From the NCBI RefSeq assembly GCF_900240305.1, contig NZ_LT964854.1, forward strand, positions 1,798,001 through 1,862,000: 64,000 nt of DNA, read 5' to 3'. The translations under genes were made by a program, and so were the position numbers. Of this stretch, positions 42,793 to 50,863 are shown in pieces. Source of the DNA: Ottowia massiliensis. Its GTDB lineage: Bacteria; Pseudomonadota; Gammaproteobacteria; Burkholderiales; Burkholderiaceae_C. The notes under the pieces were generated by a model that saw nothing but the letters and a program-made list of their open reading frames with translations, was not told where the DNA came from and did not search any database. The first letter of the stretch is position 1. Every line of letters starts with the position of its first letter.

Positions 42793-42879
42793 CCGCTCCT
42801 TTATTCGTAGCATGATGTCCTAGTGGAATGTGCGTAAGGGCCGTTTTTGGCACCTTGAATCAGCTCCTGTTTTTGATGT
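42793..42879 (-). repeat. Family-1 interspersed repeat, copy 12 (reverse)
   Basis: CCGCTCCTTTATTCGTAGCA at the left, ATGTCCTAGTGGAATGTGCG in the core, and CAGCTCCTGTTTTTGATG at the right, + strand. Confidence 0.9.
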
Positions 42880-43011
42880 TTCTGGCGCTTTTTCCTTGCG
42901 CGATCCGCCGGGTGGAGCAGGCCGCGCGCGTTGCCTCGCCCGGGTTTGCCGCGAAGCGCAGCCCTCCAGCCTGAAAATCCTGGCCCGCGCAACGCTATTT
43001 CAGGACGTTTC

Positions 43012-43842
43012 ATGAGCTTTTCCCTTCCTCCCATTGTTTTTGTCGGCGGCGGCAACATGGCCAGCGCCATTGCGGGCGGGCTGCTGCGCCAGGGCGCGCC
43101 TGCGGCGGACATCACCGTGATTGAGCCGCAGGCGGCCCAGGCGCAAGCTCTGCGCGAGCGGCTGGGCGTGGCTGCGCTGCCAGACGCCGAAGCGGCGCGG
43201 GCCGCGCTGGCGCAGGCCGCGCTGGTGGTCTGGGCCGTCAAGCCCCAGGTGCTGGCGCAGGCGGCCGCGCCGGTGGCTCCGCATGCGCGGCAGGCGCTGC
43301 ATCTTTCAGTGGCGGCGGGCATCGGCACGGACAGCCTGGCCCGCTGGCTGGGCACGCCGCGCGTGATTCGCGCCATGCCCAACACGCCCGCGCTGGCGGG
43401 GCGGGGCATGACGGGGCTGTATGCCCGGCCCGAAACCAGCGAGGCCGACCGCGCGCTGGCCTGCCGCGTGATCGACGCCACGGGCGAGCATTTGTGGGTG
43501 AGCGAGGAGCCGCTGCTGGACGCCGTGACGGCGCTGTCAGGCTCCGGCCCCGCCTACGTTTTCTACTTTCTGGAGGCCATGCAGCAAGCGGGCGGGCAGA
43601 TGGGGCTGCCCGCCGCCGACGCGCTGCGTCTGGCCATTGCCACGTTCAGCGGCGCCAGCGCGCTGGCCGCCCAGTCTGGTGAGCCGCCCGCCGCGCTGCG
43701 CGAGCGCGTGACGAGCAAGGGCGGCACCACTTTCGCCGCCCTTTCAGCCTTGCAGGCGGCGGGCGTGGATGCGGCTTTCATCGCTGCCATGCACGCGGCG
43801 CGCCAGCGCGCGCAGGAGCTGGGGCGCGAGTTTGGCGGCTGA
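43012..43842 (+). CDS. proC: Pyrroline-5-carboxylate reductase
   Basis: Last step of proline synthesis: reduces pyrroline-5-carboxylate with NAD(P)H. 276 residues. The Rossmann motif is IVFVGGGNMASAIAGGLL near residue 8; VVWAVKPQVLAQ and RAMPNTPALAGRGMTGL are conserved; and the catalytic domain carries AVTALSGSGPAYVFYFLEAM and RVTSKGGTT. The ATG at 43012 is preferred to upstream frames that lack similarity. Followed by a terminator. Confidence 0.95.
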   Translation: MSFSLPPIVFVGGGNMASAIAGGLLRQGAPAADITVIEPQAAQAQALRERLGVAALPDAEAARAALAQAALVVWAVKPQVLAQAAAPVAPHARQALHLSVAAGIGTDSLARWLGTPRVIRAMPNTPALAGRGMTGLYARPETSEADRALACRVIDATGEHLWVSEEPLLDAVTALSGSGPAYVFYFLEAMQQAGGQMGLPAADALRLAIATFSGASALAAQSGEPPAALRERVTSKGGTTFAALSALQAAGVDAAFIAAMHAARQRAQELGREFGG

Positions 43843-43855
43843 AAGACGGTTTTTT

Positions 43856-43885
43856 GAAGGGCGCGCCGCCGCCCTTCGCTTTTTT
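43856..43885 (+). terminator. Terminator of proC
   Basis: GAAGGGCG and CGCCCTTC pair around a six-base loop, followed by GC and six T residues. Starts 13 nt after the proC stop codon and ends before the FAH gene start. Confidence 0.8.
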
Positions 43886-43896
43886 GTGTTTTCGCC

Positions 43897-44586
43897 ATGA
43901 CTGCCTACGTTTTTCCTCCGCCTGCGCGGCCCGCCGTGGCCGTGCGCGGCGCTTCGTCGCTTTACGCCGTCTCGCGCATCTTCTGCGTGGGGCGCAACTA
44001 CGCGGGGCATGCGCGCGAAATGGGGTCTGACCCCGCGCGCGAGCCGCCGTTTTACTTTTGCAAATCGCCCGCTGCGCTTGCGCCCAGCGGCGCGGCCGTG
44101 CCTTACCCGCCGGGCACGGACGAGCTGCACCACGAGGTGGAGCTGGTCGTGGCCATCGGGCGAAGCGCCTTGCGCATTGCGCCTGAACAGGCGCTGGACT
44201 GCGTGTGGGGCTACGCCTGCGGGCTGGACATGACGCGGCGCGATTTGCAGGCTGCCGCCAAGGCGAAAGGCCGCCCCTGGAGCCTGGCGAAAGACTTTGA
44301 AAACGCCGCCGTCATCTCGCCGCTGGCGCCAGCCAGCGCCATCGGCCATCCGCAAGCGGGGCGCATTCATCTGAGCGTGAACGGCCAGCTGCGCCAGCAG
44401 GGCGATCTGGCCGACATGATCTGGAGCGTGCCCGAGGTGATTGCCAATCTCTCGCAGTACTACCGCTTGCAGCCGGGCGACCTGATCTACACCGGCACGC
44501 CCGAAGGCGTGGGCGCGGTGCGCGCGGGCGACGCGCTGGCCGGCGGCATCGAGGGCGTGGGCGAGGTGGCGCTGACCATCGCCTGA
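43897..44586 (+). CDS. Fumarylacetoacetate hydrolase family protein
   Basis: 229 residues. The FAH fold shows FCVGRNYAGHAREMG, the metal-binding HHEVELVVAIGR near residue 78 (Glu, Glu), then GYACGLDMTRRDLQ and the C-terminal DLIYTGTPEGVGAV. The closest families are fumarylpyruvate hydrolases of the gentisate pathway and acylpyruvases that destroy oxaloacetate enol side-products. No aromatic-degradation genes lie nearby, so a repair function is as likely as catabolism. Confidence 0.82.
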   Translation: MTAYVFPPPARPAVAVRGASSLYAVSRIFCVGRNYAGHAREMGSDPAREPPFYFCKSPAALAPSGAAVPYPPGTDELHHEVELVVAIGRSALRIAPEQALDCVWGYACGLDMTRRDLQAAAKAKGRPWSLAKDFENAAVISPLAPASAIGHPQAGRIHLSVNGQLRQQGDLADMIWSVPEVIANLSQYYRLQPGDLIYTGTPEGVGAVRAGDALAGGIEGVGEVALTIA

Positions 44587-44711
44587 CTGCGGGAGTCCGG
44601 CATAGAACAGGTTCCCGGCGCACATGCCCCTGCTGACGTGTCGCCTTTGGCCGCCGGGCCGGGGCGGCAGCCATGAGAATCGGCGGTTTTCATTTGCAAG
44701 GGTTTCGCAAC

Positions 44712-45728
44712 ATGCACACCGAAGACCTCTCGCGCTGGACGCACTCGCACGACTTCAACCCACACGGCCAGGAGCAGAAAAAGGCCGAGCGCGGCACGCG
44801 CCTGGTGCTGGCGCTGACGGTGGCGGCCATGCTGCTGGAAATTGGCGCGGGCTGGTGGACTGGCTCGATGGCGCTGCTGGCCGATGGCTGGCACATGAGC
44901 TCGCACGTGCTGGCCATTGGCCTGTCGGCCTTTGCCTACGCGGCCGCGCGACGGCTGGCCAAGGACACGCGCTTTGCCTTCAGCACCTGGAAGATTGAAG
45001 TGCTGGCGGGCTTTGCCAGCGCCATCTTGCTGGCGGGCGTGGCAGCGCTGATGGTGGCCGGCTCGCTGGAGCGGCTGCTGGCGCCGCAGCCCATCCGCTA
45101 CGCGGAGGCCATCGCCGTGGCGCTGCTGGGGCTGGCGGTGAACGTGGCCAGCGCCTTCATTCTGGGCGGCGCGCACGATCACGGGCATGCGCACGGACAT
45201 TCACACGGGCATGCGCACAGCCACGCGCACGGGCATTCACACGATCACGGCCACGGCCATTCGCACGATCACGGCCATGAAGACCTGAACCTGAAGGCCG
45301 CCTACATCCACGTGATAGCCGATGCGGCCACGTCGGTGCTCGCCATCGCCGCGCTGGCCTGCGGCTGGGCCTGGGGCTGGGACTGGATGGACCCCGTGAT
45401 GGGCATCGTGGGCGCGGCGCTGGTGGGCGTGTGGGCCAAGGGTCTGATCGTGGAAACGGGCAAGGTGCTGCTCGACCGCGAGATGGACGCGCCTGTGGTG
45501 GCCGAAATCCGCGAGGCCATTGAAAACCCGCCCGACGCGGGCTGCACCCGCGTGAGCGACTTGCACGTGTGGCGCGTGTCCAAAGACGTTTACGCCTGCG
45601 CGCTGACGGTGGTCACGCACGACCGCGCTCTCACCGCCGACGCCTTGCGCCAGCGCATCGCCATTCACGAAGAAGTGGCGCACAGCACCATCGAGATTCA
45701 GCACTGCCCGGGCGGCGCGCGCTGCTGA
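44712..45728 (+). CDS. dmeF: Cation diffusion facilitator, DmeF-like Co/Ni/Zn exporter
   Basis: 338 residues. Starts MHTEDLSRWTHSHDFN, typical of DmeF. Six helices carry the metal-site pairs in ALLADGWHMSSHVL and HVIADAATSVLA. Between helices IV and V lies a 40-residue loop almost wholly made of His, Gly, Asp and Ser (HDHGHAHGHSHGHAHSHAHG and on), a metal-sensing or buffering tract. The cytoplasmic C-terminal domain begins VVAEIREAIE. The ATG at 44712 is chosen by family N-terminus; an ATG 13 codons earlier exists. No dmeR gene is adjacent. Confidence 0.88.
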   Translation: MHTEDLSRWTHSHDFNPHGQEQKKAERGTRLVLALTVAAMLLEIGAGWWTGSMALLADGWHMSSHVLAIGLSAFAYAAARRLAKDTRFAFSTWKIEVLAGFASAILLAGVAALMVAGSLERLLAPQPIRYAEAIAVALLGLAVNVASAFILGGAHDHGHAHGHSHGHAHSHAHGHSHDHGHGHSHDHGHEDLNLKAAYIHVIADAATSVLAIAALACGWAWGWDWMDPVMGIVGAALVGVWAKGLIVETGKVLLDREMDAPVVAEIREAIENPPDAGCTRVSDLHVWRVSKDVYACALTVVTHDRALTADALRQRIAIHEEVAHSTIEIQHCPGGARC

Positions 45729-45914
45729 ACCGCTTTTCTTGCCGCCCGAATCGACGGGGCCGGCGCCGATGGTGAATTGCGCGCGCCCTGTCCGCTTGCA
45801 GGCGCTTCCCAATTGAAAAGCTTGCTCACATAATCGGGGCCTTTTTCCATTTCGCCACGCCGCAAGCCGCCTTTCGCTTCTCCGGCGCGCGCCCAGTTCT
45901 GCCAAGGGCTACGC

Positions 45915-46733
45915 ATGACACACGCACTGCGCCTTTATTTCCCTCCTGCCGTCGTGCAGCGCGGCAAGCGCATGGATTCCGCTTTTGCCGGGGCCTGGAC
46001 GGGCGCTTTGCCCAGGGCGGTTTTGCAGTTCAGCTTTCCGGCTTTTGCGCCGCTGCCCATTTCCCCTTACGCCCCGCTTGCCTTGCCTGATGCGGCGCAG
46101 CGCTTCATGCAGAGCGTCTTGCGCGCCCTGCACACGCAGCGCCTGCTTTGGCAGGCGTGGCATCTCTACTTCCGCCAGATCAGCCAGATTCAGGAGAACA
46201 TCATGGCAACCGCCAAAACACCATCCAAAAAACCGGCCGCCAAGGCCGAGGCCGCCGATGCGCCAGCGCTCGCTTCCAAAGCCGTAGCAGCGCCCAAGGC
46301 TCCCGTCGCAAAAAAGAGTGTCGCCAGCGCCGCCGCCAAGGCGGAAAAGCCCGCTGCCAAAGCCGCTGCGGCCAAGAAAGAAGCTGCGCCCAAGGCCCCG
46401 GCGGCGGAATCCGGCGTGAAAACGGCTGCAAAACCCGCTGTGAAAACAGCTGCCAAAACAACGGCCAAGCCCGCAACGGCCAAGCCCGCCGCCAGCGCGG
46501 CCGCTGAAGCGGAAAAGCCCGCAAAGAAAGCCGCTCCTGCCAAGCCCGCAGCGGCGGCCCAGCCTGCGCCTGAAGCCCAGGCCGCCGCTCCGGCCGCCAA
46601 GCCGGCAGCCAAGAAGCCTGCGTCCCGCTCCAAGGCAGGCAGCGCCAAGAAAGCCGCCCGGCCGGCTCCCAAGACCACGCTGGCGCCTCATGCGCCTTGG
46701 CCGCACCACTTTCCCACAGGGGCCAAGCCCTGA
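45915..46733 (+). CDS. Lys/Ala/Pro-rich protein with histone H1-like tail
   Basis: 272 residues in two parts. The first ~95 residues (FAPLPISPYAPLALPDAAQR then FMQSVLRALHTQRLLWQAWH) are helical and possibly phasin-like. The remaining 175 residues are repeats of AAKPA, KKAAP and similar, like histone H1-type DNA-binding tails. An in-frame ATG at 46203 (MATAKTPSKKPAAKAE) has a perfect AGGAG seven bases upstream, so a separate 176-residue H1-like protein could also be made. Which start is used cannot be decided here. DNA binding is inferred from composition only. Confidence 0.6.
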   Translation: MTHALRLYFPPAVVQRGKRMDSAFAGAWTGALPRAVLQFSFPAFAPLPISPYAPLALPDAAQRFMQSVLRALHTQRLLWQAWHLYFRQISQIQENIMATAKTPSKKPAAKAEAADAPALASKAVAAPKAPVAKKSVASAAAKAEKPAAKAAAAKKEAAPKAPAAESGVKTAAKPAVKTAAKTTAKPATAKPAASAAAEAEKPAKKAAPAKPAAAAQPAPEAQAAAPAAKPAAKKPASRSKAGSAKKAARPAPKTTLAPHAPWPHHFPTGAKP

Positions 46734-46830
46734 GAACCGGTTCAGTGACCGTGCGTGCGGAAAGCGCGGATTTGGGCGCAGCCCCAGCGCTCTGCGGCGT
46801 TGCAAGTCCTCGCCGGGTTGCAAGGCGCGG
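46732..46830 (+). mobile_element. Family-2 miniature element, copy 3 (right end lost)
   Basis: GAGAACCGGTTCAGTGACCG at the left and CTCTGCGGCGTTGCAAGTCC inside match the full copies; the right inverted repeat is missing. It begins at the stop codon of the Lys/Ala-rich gene and is followed by a reverse family-1 repeat 20 bp later. Confidence 0.7.
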
Positions 46831-46851
46831 GAGGCGGGCAAGAAGGCGTTT

Positions 46852-46938
46852 TTCGCTCCTTAATCAATAGCAAGACCTCCCCGCCAAATAAGCGCAAGGC
46901 CCCTTTTCAGCTTTCTGAATTCGCTCCTTTTTTGATGT
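46852..46938 (-). repeat. Family-1 interspersed repeat, copy 13 (reverse)
   Basis: TTCGCTCCTTAATCAATAGC at the left and GAATTCGCTCCTTTTTTGAT at the right on the + strand; the core is diverged (AAGACCTCCCCGCCAAATAA). Confidence 0.75.
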
Positions 46939-46945
46939 GCCCAGC

Positions 46946-46975
46946 CGCCCGCCGCCTTTGCGTGGCGGGCGTTTC
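46946..46975 (+). terminator. Candidate terminator upstream of the sugar-type ABC ATPase gene
   Basis: GCCCGCC at 46947-46953 pairs with GGCGGGC at 46964-46970 around a ten-base loop and is followed by GTTTCGTTT. The imperfect T run makes it a moderate candidate. Confidence 0.5.
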
Positions 46976-47055
46976 GTTTCTGGCTCCGGCCCGCTTTGCT
47001 TCCGCCCGCTTCAATCCGTCTGGCTCCGCTCTTTTCCTGCCCACCGTTCGCTTTC

Positions 47056-48579
47056 ATGACCACCCCTGCGCGCCTTGAGCTGCAAGGCATTACCAAGCAA
47101 TACCCCGGCGTTCTGGCCAATGACCGCGTCTCGCTCACCGTGCAGCCGGGCGAAATTCATGCCGTGCTGGGTGAAAACGGCGCGGGCAAAAGCACGCTGA
47201 TGAAGATCATCTATGGCGCCGTCCAGCCCGATGCGGGCGAAATGCGCTTTGACGGCCAGCGCGTGCGCATTCACAGCCCGCAGCAGGCGCGCCAGCTGGG
47301 CGTGGCCATGGTGTTTCAGCACTTCAGCCTGTTTGACTCGCTCACCGTGGCCGAAAACGTGTGGCTGGGGCTGGACAAAGCCATGCCGCTGGCGCAAGTG
47401 CAGCGCCGCATTGGCGAAGTGGCCGCCGCCTACGGCCTGCCGCTTGACGCGCGCCGCCCCGTGCACTCGCTCAGCGTGGGCGAAATGCAGCGCGTAGAAA
47501 TCATCCGCGCCCTGCTGGCCAGCCCGCGCCTGCTCATCCTGGACGAACCCACTTCCGTGCTCACCCCGCAGGCCGTTGAAAAGCTCTTTGCCACGCTGCG
47601 CCAGCTGGCCGCGCAAGGGTGCAGCATCCTCTACATCAGCCACAAGCTGCACGAAATCCGCGCACTGTGCAGCGCCTGCACCGTCATGCGCGGCGGCAAA
47701 GTGGCGGGCGTGTGCGACCCCCGGCAGGAAAGCAACGCCTCACTGAGCCGCATGATGATTGGCGCCGAGCCGCCCGCGCTGGAGCAGCGCCCGCACGCCA
47801 TTGGCCAGCCCGTGCTGCAAGTGCGCGGCCTGTCGCTGCCCGCCGCAGCGGCCTTTGGCGTTGATCTGCAAGACATCTCGCTGGACGTGCATGCGGGCGA
47901 AGTCGTCGGCATCGCCGGCATTTCCGGCAACGGGCAAAGCGAGCTGCTGGCCGCTCTTTCCGGCGAAGACACGCGCGCGCCGCAGGCGGCCATCCGCATT
48001 GCGGACCAGCCCGCCGGGCATCTGGCGCCTGGCAAGCGCCGCGCGCTGGGCCTGCACTTCGTGCCCGAAGAGCGGCTGGGGCGCGGCGCCGTGCCCGAGC
48101 TGGGCCTGGCGCACAACCTGCTGCTCACCCGCCGCGAAGCCGCCGGCCCGCTGGGCTGGCTGCGCATGGGCCAGCTGACGGCGCAGGCGCAAGCCATCAT
48201 GAACCGCTTTGGCGTCAAGGCCACCAGCCCGCACACGCCCGCGCGCGCCCTCTCGGGCGGCAACCTGCAAAAGTTCATCATGGGCCGCGAAATGGACGCC
48301 CGCCCCCGGCTCTTCATCGCCGCCCAGCCCACCTGGGGCGTGGACGTGGGCGCGGCCGCGCAAATTCACGACGCCCTGCTGACGCTGGCCGCCAGCGGCT
48401 GCGCCGTGCTCGTGTTCAGCGAAGAGCTGGACGAGCTGCTTGCCCTGTGCAACCGCCTGCACGTCATTGCCCTTGGCCGCCTCTCGCCCTCGCTGCCCCG
48501 CAGCCAGGCCAGCGTGGAACGCGTGGGCGCATGGATGAGCGGCCTGTGGGAAGCCGAAGCCAGCCCCGCAGCGGCCTGA
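47056..48579 (+). CDS. Tandem ABC ATPase of the nucleoside/simple-sugar (BMP) importer type
   Basis: 507 residues with two ATPase domains. Domain 1: Walker A GENGAGKSTLMKI near residue 38, signature LSVGEMQRVEI, Walker B LLILDEPTSVL. Domain 2 is degenerate, as in RbsA-type proteins: its P-loop is GISGNGQSELLAA and its Walker B lacks the acidic pair (LFIAAQPTWGVDVG), while the signature ALSGGNLQKFIMGRE is kept. Such ATPases need two permeases and a BMP-type lipoprotein, normally encoded in the same operon. None is here, and a minus-strand gene follows, so it is an orphan. It may serve a permease elsewhere. Confidence 0.85.
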   Translation: MTTPARLELQGITKQYPGVLANDRVSLTVQPGEIHAVLGENGAGKSTLMKIIYGAVQPDAGEMRFDGQRVRIHSPQQARQLGVAMVFQHFSLFDSLTVAENVWLGLDKAMPLAQVQRRIGEVAAAYGLPLDARRPVHSLSVGEMQRVEIIRALLASPRLLILDEPTSVLTPQAVEKLFATLRQLAAQGCSILYISHKLHEIRALCSACTVMRGGKVAGVCDPRQESNASLSRMMIGAEPPALEQRPHAIGQPVLQVRGLSLPAAAAFGVDLQDISLDVHAGEVVGIAGISGNGQSELLAALSGEDTRAPQAAIRIADQPAGHLAPGKRRALGLHFVPEERLGRGAVPELGLAHNLLLTRREAAGPLGWLRMGQLTAQAQAIMNRFGVKATSPHTPARALSGGNLQKFIMGREMDARPRLFIAAQPTWGVDVGAAAQIHDALLTLAASGCAVLVFSEELDELLALCNRLHVIALGRLSPSLPRSQASVERVGAWMSGLWEAEASPAAA

Positions 48580-48613
48580 CTGCGCCCCTGGCCCCTCCAG
48601 CCACCCTCGCCTG

Positions 48614-48702
48614 CATCAGAAACAGGAGCAAATCCATGGGCATGAAAACGGCTTCTGCGCAGTATCCACTAGGACATCATGCTATGAATGAAGGAGCGAA
48701 AA
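48614..48702 (+). repeat. Family-1 interspersed repeat, copy 14 (forward)
   Basis: Starts CATCAGAAACAGGAGCAAAT, core ATCCACTAGGACATCATGCT and ends ATGAATGAAGGAGCGAAAA; close to consensus. Confidence 0.9.
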
Positions 48703-48766
48703 AAGCGCCTGCGCATCCGCCTTGTCTCCGCGACCGCAGCCAGGCCAGGAGCAGCCCTGCCGCGCG

Positions 48767-49723
48767 CTACAGCGGCATGGGCGCGCTTTCCAGCGCCACG
48801 CGCTGGGTGTCTGACAGTTGCAGCAGCTCGTGCGTGCGGTCGGCCAGGTACCAGCTGGCGCGCAGCAGGGCTTCTTGCGTGGCGCAGGCCATGTTGGGGG
48901 TGATGCGCAGGCGCGGCACGTTGCGCAAAGGGGAATCGGCGGCGATTTGATCGGGTTCGCTCAGGTCCAGCACGCAGGCGCCCAGGTGGTTGCTGCGCAG
49001 GGCCTGGGCCAGCGCGGGCAAATCGAACAGGGCGGGCGCGCTGATGCTGGTCCAGAACTGGCCGGTGCGGCAGACGGCCAGGGCGCTTTCGCTGACCATG
49101 CCGCGATGGCGCGAGGCAAAGGCCATTTGCACGGCCACCGCGTCGGCGGTGGCCAGCAGCTCGGTGAATGTGACGGGCTGCACGCCCAGGCGCTGCCACA
49201 AATCGGCCGTGCGGTGCAAGGCGGGGTCAAAGCCGATCACGCGCGCGCCCAGGGCGGTGAGCAAGGTGGCCAGCAGGTGCGCGGTGGGCGTCATGCCCAG
49301 CAGGCCGATGACGCTGTCATTGATTTCGCGGCCCCGCAGGGGCACGCCGTCCAGGGGCATGACGGGCTGGGGCGCGCCATTGCGCATCATCATCATCAGG
49401 TTGCCCAGCTGGAATTCGGCGTTGGCGCGCACGTTGGCGTTGATGGCGCGCAGCACGCGCACGCGGCGGCGGCGGCAGGCTTCGTCGTCTATGTTTTCGG
49501 TGTCGCCGTGCAGGCAGGCCACCACGGCCAGGCAGGGCGCGAAGTCCAGCAGCGCGCTATCCACCCGCACTTCGGGCGTGACGAAAAGGGCGCGCGTTTT
49601 GTACAGCCGCCGGTGCAGCTCGGCGCGGTCGTGCGCGAGCATGGGCTGGTAGCTGACCTGGTGCCTGTCAGATAGCCACAGCTGCGCATCGGGCGCCAAT
49701 TCATCCAGCAGCAAAATCTCCAT
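48767..49723 (-). CDS. D-2-hydroxyacid dehydrogenase family protein with altered active site
   Basis: 318 residues with the two-domain layout of the family. The NAD-binding stretch VIGLLGMTPTAHLLATLLTA lacks the usual GxGxxG, and the block that normally carries the catalytic His (TPHxxxAT) reads ITPNMACATQEALLRA, with Asn in its place. ASRHRGMVSESAL may keep the substrate Arg. The protein is therefore either a divergent enzyme or a non-catalytic relative. Family assignment is fair; activity is doubtful. Stands alone, divergent from galU. Confidence 0.65.
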   Translation of the reverse strand: MEILLLDELAPDAQLWLSDRHQVSYQPMLAHDRAELHRRLYKTRALFVTPEVRVDSALLDFAPCLAVVACLHGDTENIDDEACRRRRVRVLRAINANVRANAEFQLGNLMMMMRNGAPQPVMPLDGVPLRGREINDSVIGLLGMTPTAHLLATLLTALGARVIGFDPALHRTADLWQRLGVQPVTFTELLATADAVAVQMAFASRHRGMVSESALAVCRTGQFWTSISAPALFDLPALAQALRSNHLGACVLDLSEPDQIAADSPLRNVPRLRITPNMACATQEALLRASWYLADRTHELLQLSDTQRVALESAPMPL

Positions 49724-49818
49724 GTTTTGGCTCCTTGCCTTTTTCCGTCTGGTTACGTCCCTGTGTTGAAGACTGTAACTTTATCATTCACGATTTTTCC
49801 ACGCACGCGCTTTTACTC

Positions 49819-50703
49819 ATGCCTTTTTCTACTGTGCAAACCGCCGTTTTCCCTGTTGCCGGCCTGGGCACGCGCTTTCTGCCGGCCACCAAGGCCAGCC
49901 CCAAGGAAATGCTGCCCATCGTGGACAAGCCCCTGATCCAGTACGCCGTGGAAGAGGCCTGGGCGGCGGGCGTGCGGCACATGGTGTTTGTCACGGGCCG
50001 CAGCAAGCGCGCCATTGAAGACCACTTCGACACCGCCTACGAGCTGGAAAGCGAGCTGGAAGCGGCGGGCAAGGCCGAGCTGCTGGCGCTGGTGCGCGCC
50101 GTGCAGCCCGAAGGCATGCTGTGCAGCTACGTGCGCCAGCCGCGCTCGCTGGGCCTGGGGCACGCCGTGCTGTGCGCGGCGCACATCGTGGGCAACCATC
50201 CTTTCGCCGTGCTGCTGGCCGATGACCTGATGGTGGGGCCGCCCGGCGGCGCGCCCGTGCTGGCGCAAATGACGCAAGCCTTCACCCGGCTGGGCCGCTG
50301 CCTGCTGGCGGTGCAGGAGGTGCCGCCCGAGCAGGTGCGCCGCTACGGCATCGTGGCCGGGCAGCCGGCGGGCGAGCGTCTGCTGGCCATTGACCGCATC
50401 GTGGAAAAACCCAGCCCCGAAGAGGCGCCCTCGCGCATGGGCGTGGCGGGCCGCTACATCCTCACCCCGCGCATCTTTGACGAAATCCGCAAGCAGCCGC
50501 GCGGCGTGGGCGGCGAAATCCAGCTCACCGACGCCATTGCCCGCCTCATGCAAAGCGAGCGCGTGTATGCCTACCAATACGAAGGCGCGCGCTACGACTG
50601 CGGCAGCAAGGAAGGCTTTTTGCAGGCCACCGTGGAGCTGGCCCTGCAACACCCGAAGATGGGCGAGGGCTTTCGCCGTTATCTGAAGGGCCTCACGCTC
50701 TGA
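49819..50703 (+). CDS. galU: UTP-glucose-1-phosphate uridylyltransferase
   Basis: Makes UDP-glucose for surface polysaccharides and trehalose. 294 residues. The nucleotide-binding loop is GLGTRFLPATKASPKEM near residue 13; FVTGRSKRAIEDHFD, the uridine site LGLGHAVLCA and the metal-binding FAVLLADDLM follow, with the C-terminal YDCGSKEGFLQATVELAL. The ATG at 49819 is used because a TTG upstream adds 28 unlike residues. The next gene is pfk, 160 nt on. Confidence 0.94.
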   Translation: MPFSTVQTAVFPVAGLGTRFLPATKASPKEMLPIVDKPLIQYAVEEAWAAGVRHMVFVTGRSKRAIEDHFDTAYELESELEAAGKAELLALVRAVQPEGMLCSYVRQPRSLGLGHAVLCAAHIVGNHPFAVLLADDLMVGPPGGAPVLAQMTQAFTRLGRCLLAVQEVPPEQVRRYGIVAGQPAGERLLAIDRIVEKPSPEEAPSRMGVAGRYILTPRIFDEIRKQPRGVGGEIQLTDAIARLMQSERVYAYQYEGARYDCGSKEGFLQATVELALQHPKMGEGFRRYLKGLTL

Positions 50704-50822
50704 CGGGCCTTGCCTTGCGCCAAGGGCGGGCCAGACAATCGGAAAGGAGCTTTTCTTGCTCCTTGCGATCTGCTCTTCTTTTTGCTTCCTGGCAGCCCTG
50801 CCCGATTTCTTTCCAACCTTGC

Positions 50823-50846
50823 TGCCCGCTTTGGCGGGCATTTTTT
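50823..50846 (+). terminator. Terminator between galU and the phosphofructokinase gene
   Basis: TGCCCGC and GCGGGCA pair around a TTTG loop with six T residues after. It ends only 17 nt before the pfk start codon, so it either terminates galU transcripts or acts as a leader element for pfk. Confidence 0.75.
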
Positions 50847-50863
50847 GTTTCTGGAGCCAAGTC

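Noticed and set aside
45178..45290. His-rich tract of dmeF as a frameshift or low-complexity artefact
   Set aside because: The reading frame is continuous on both sides and His-rich loops are normal in this exporter family.
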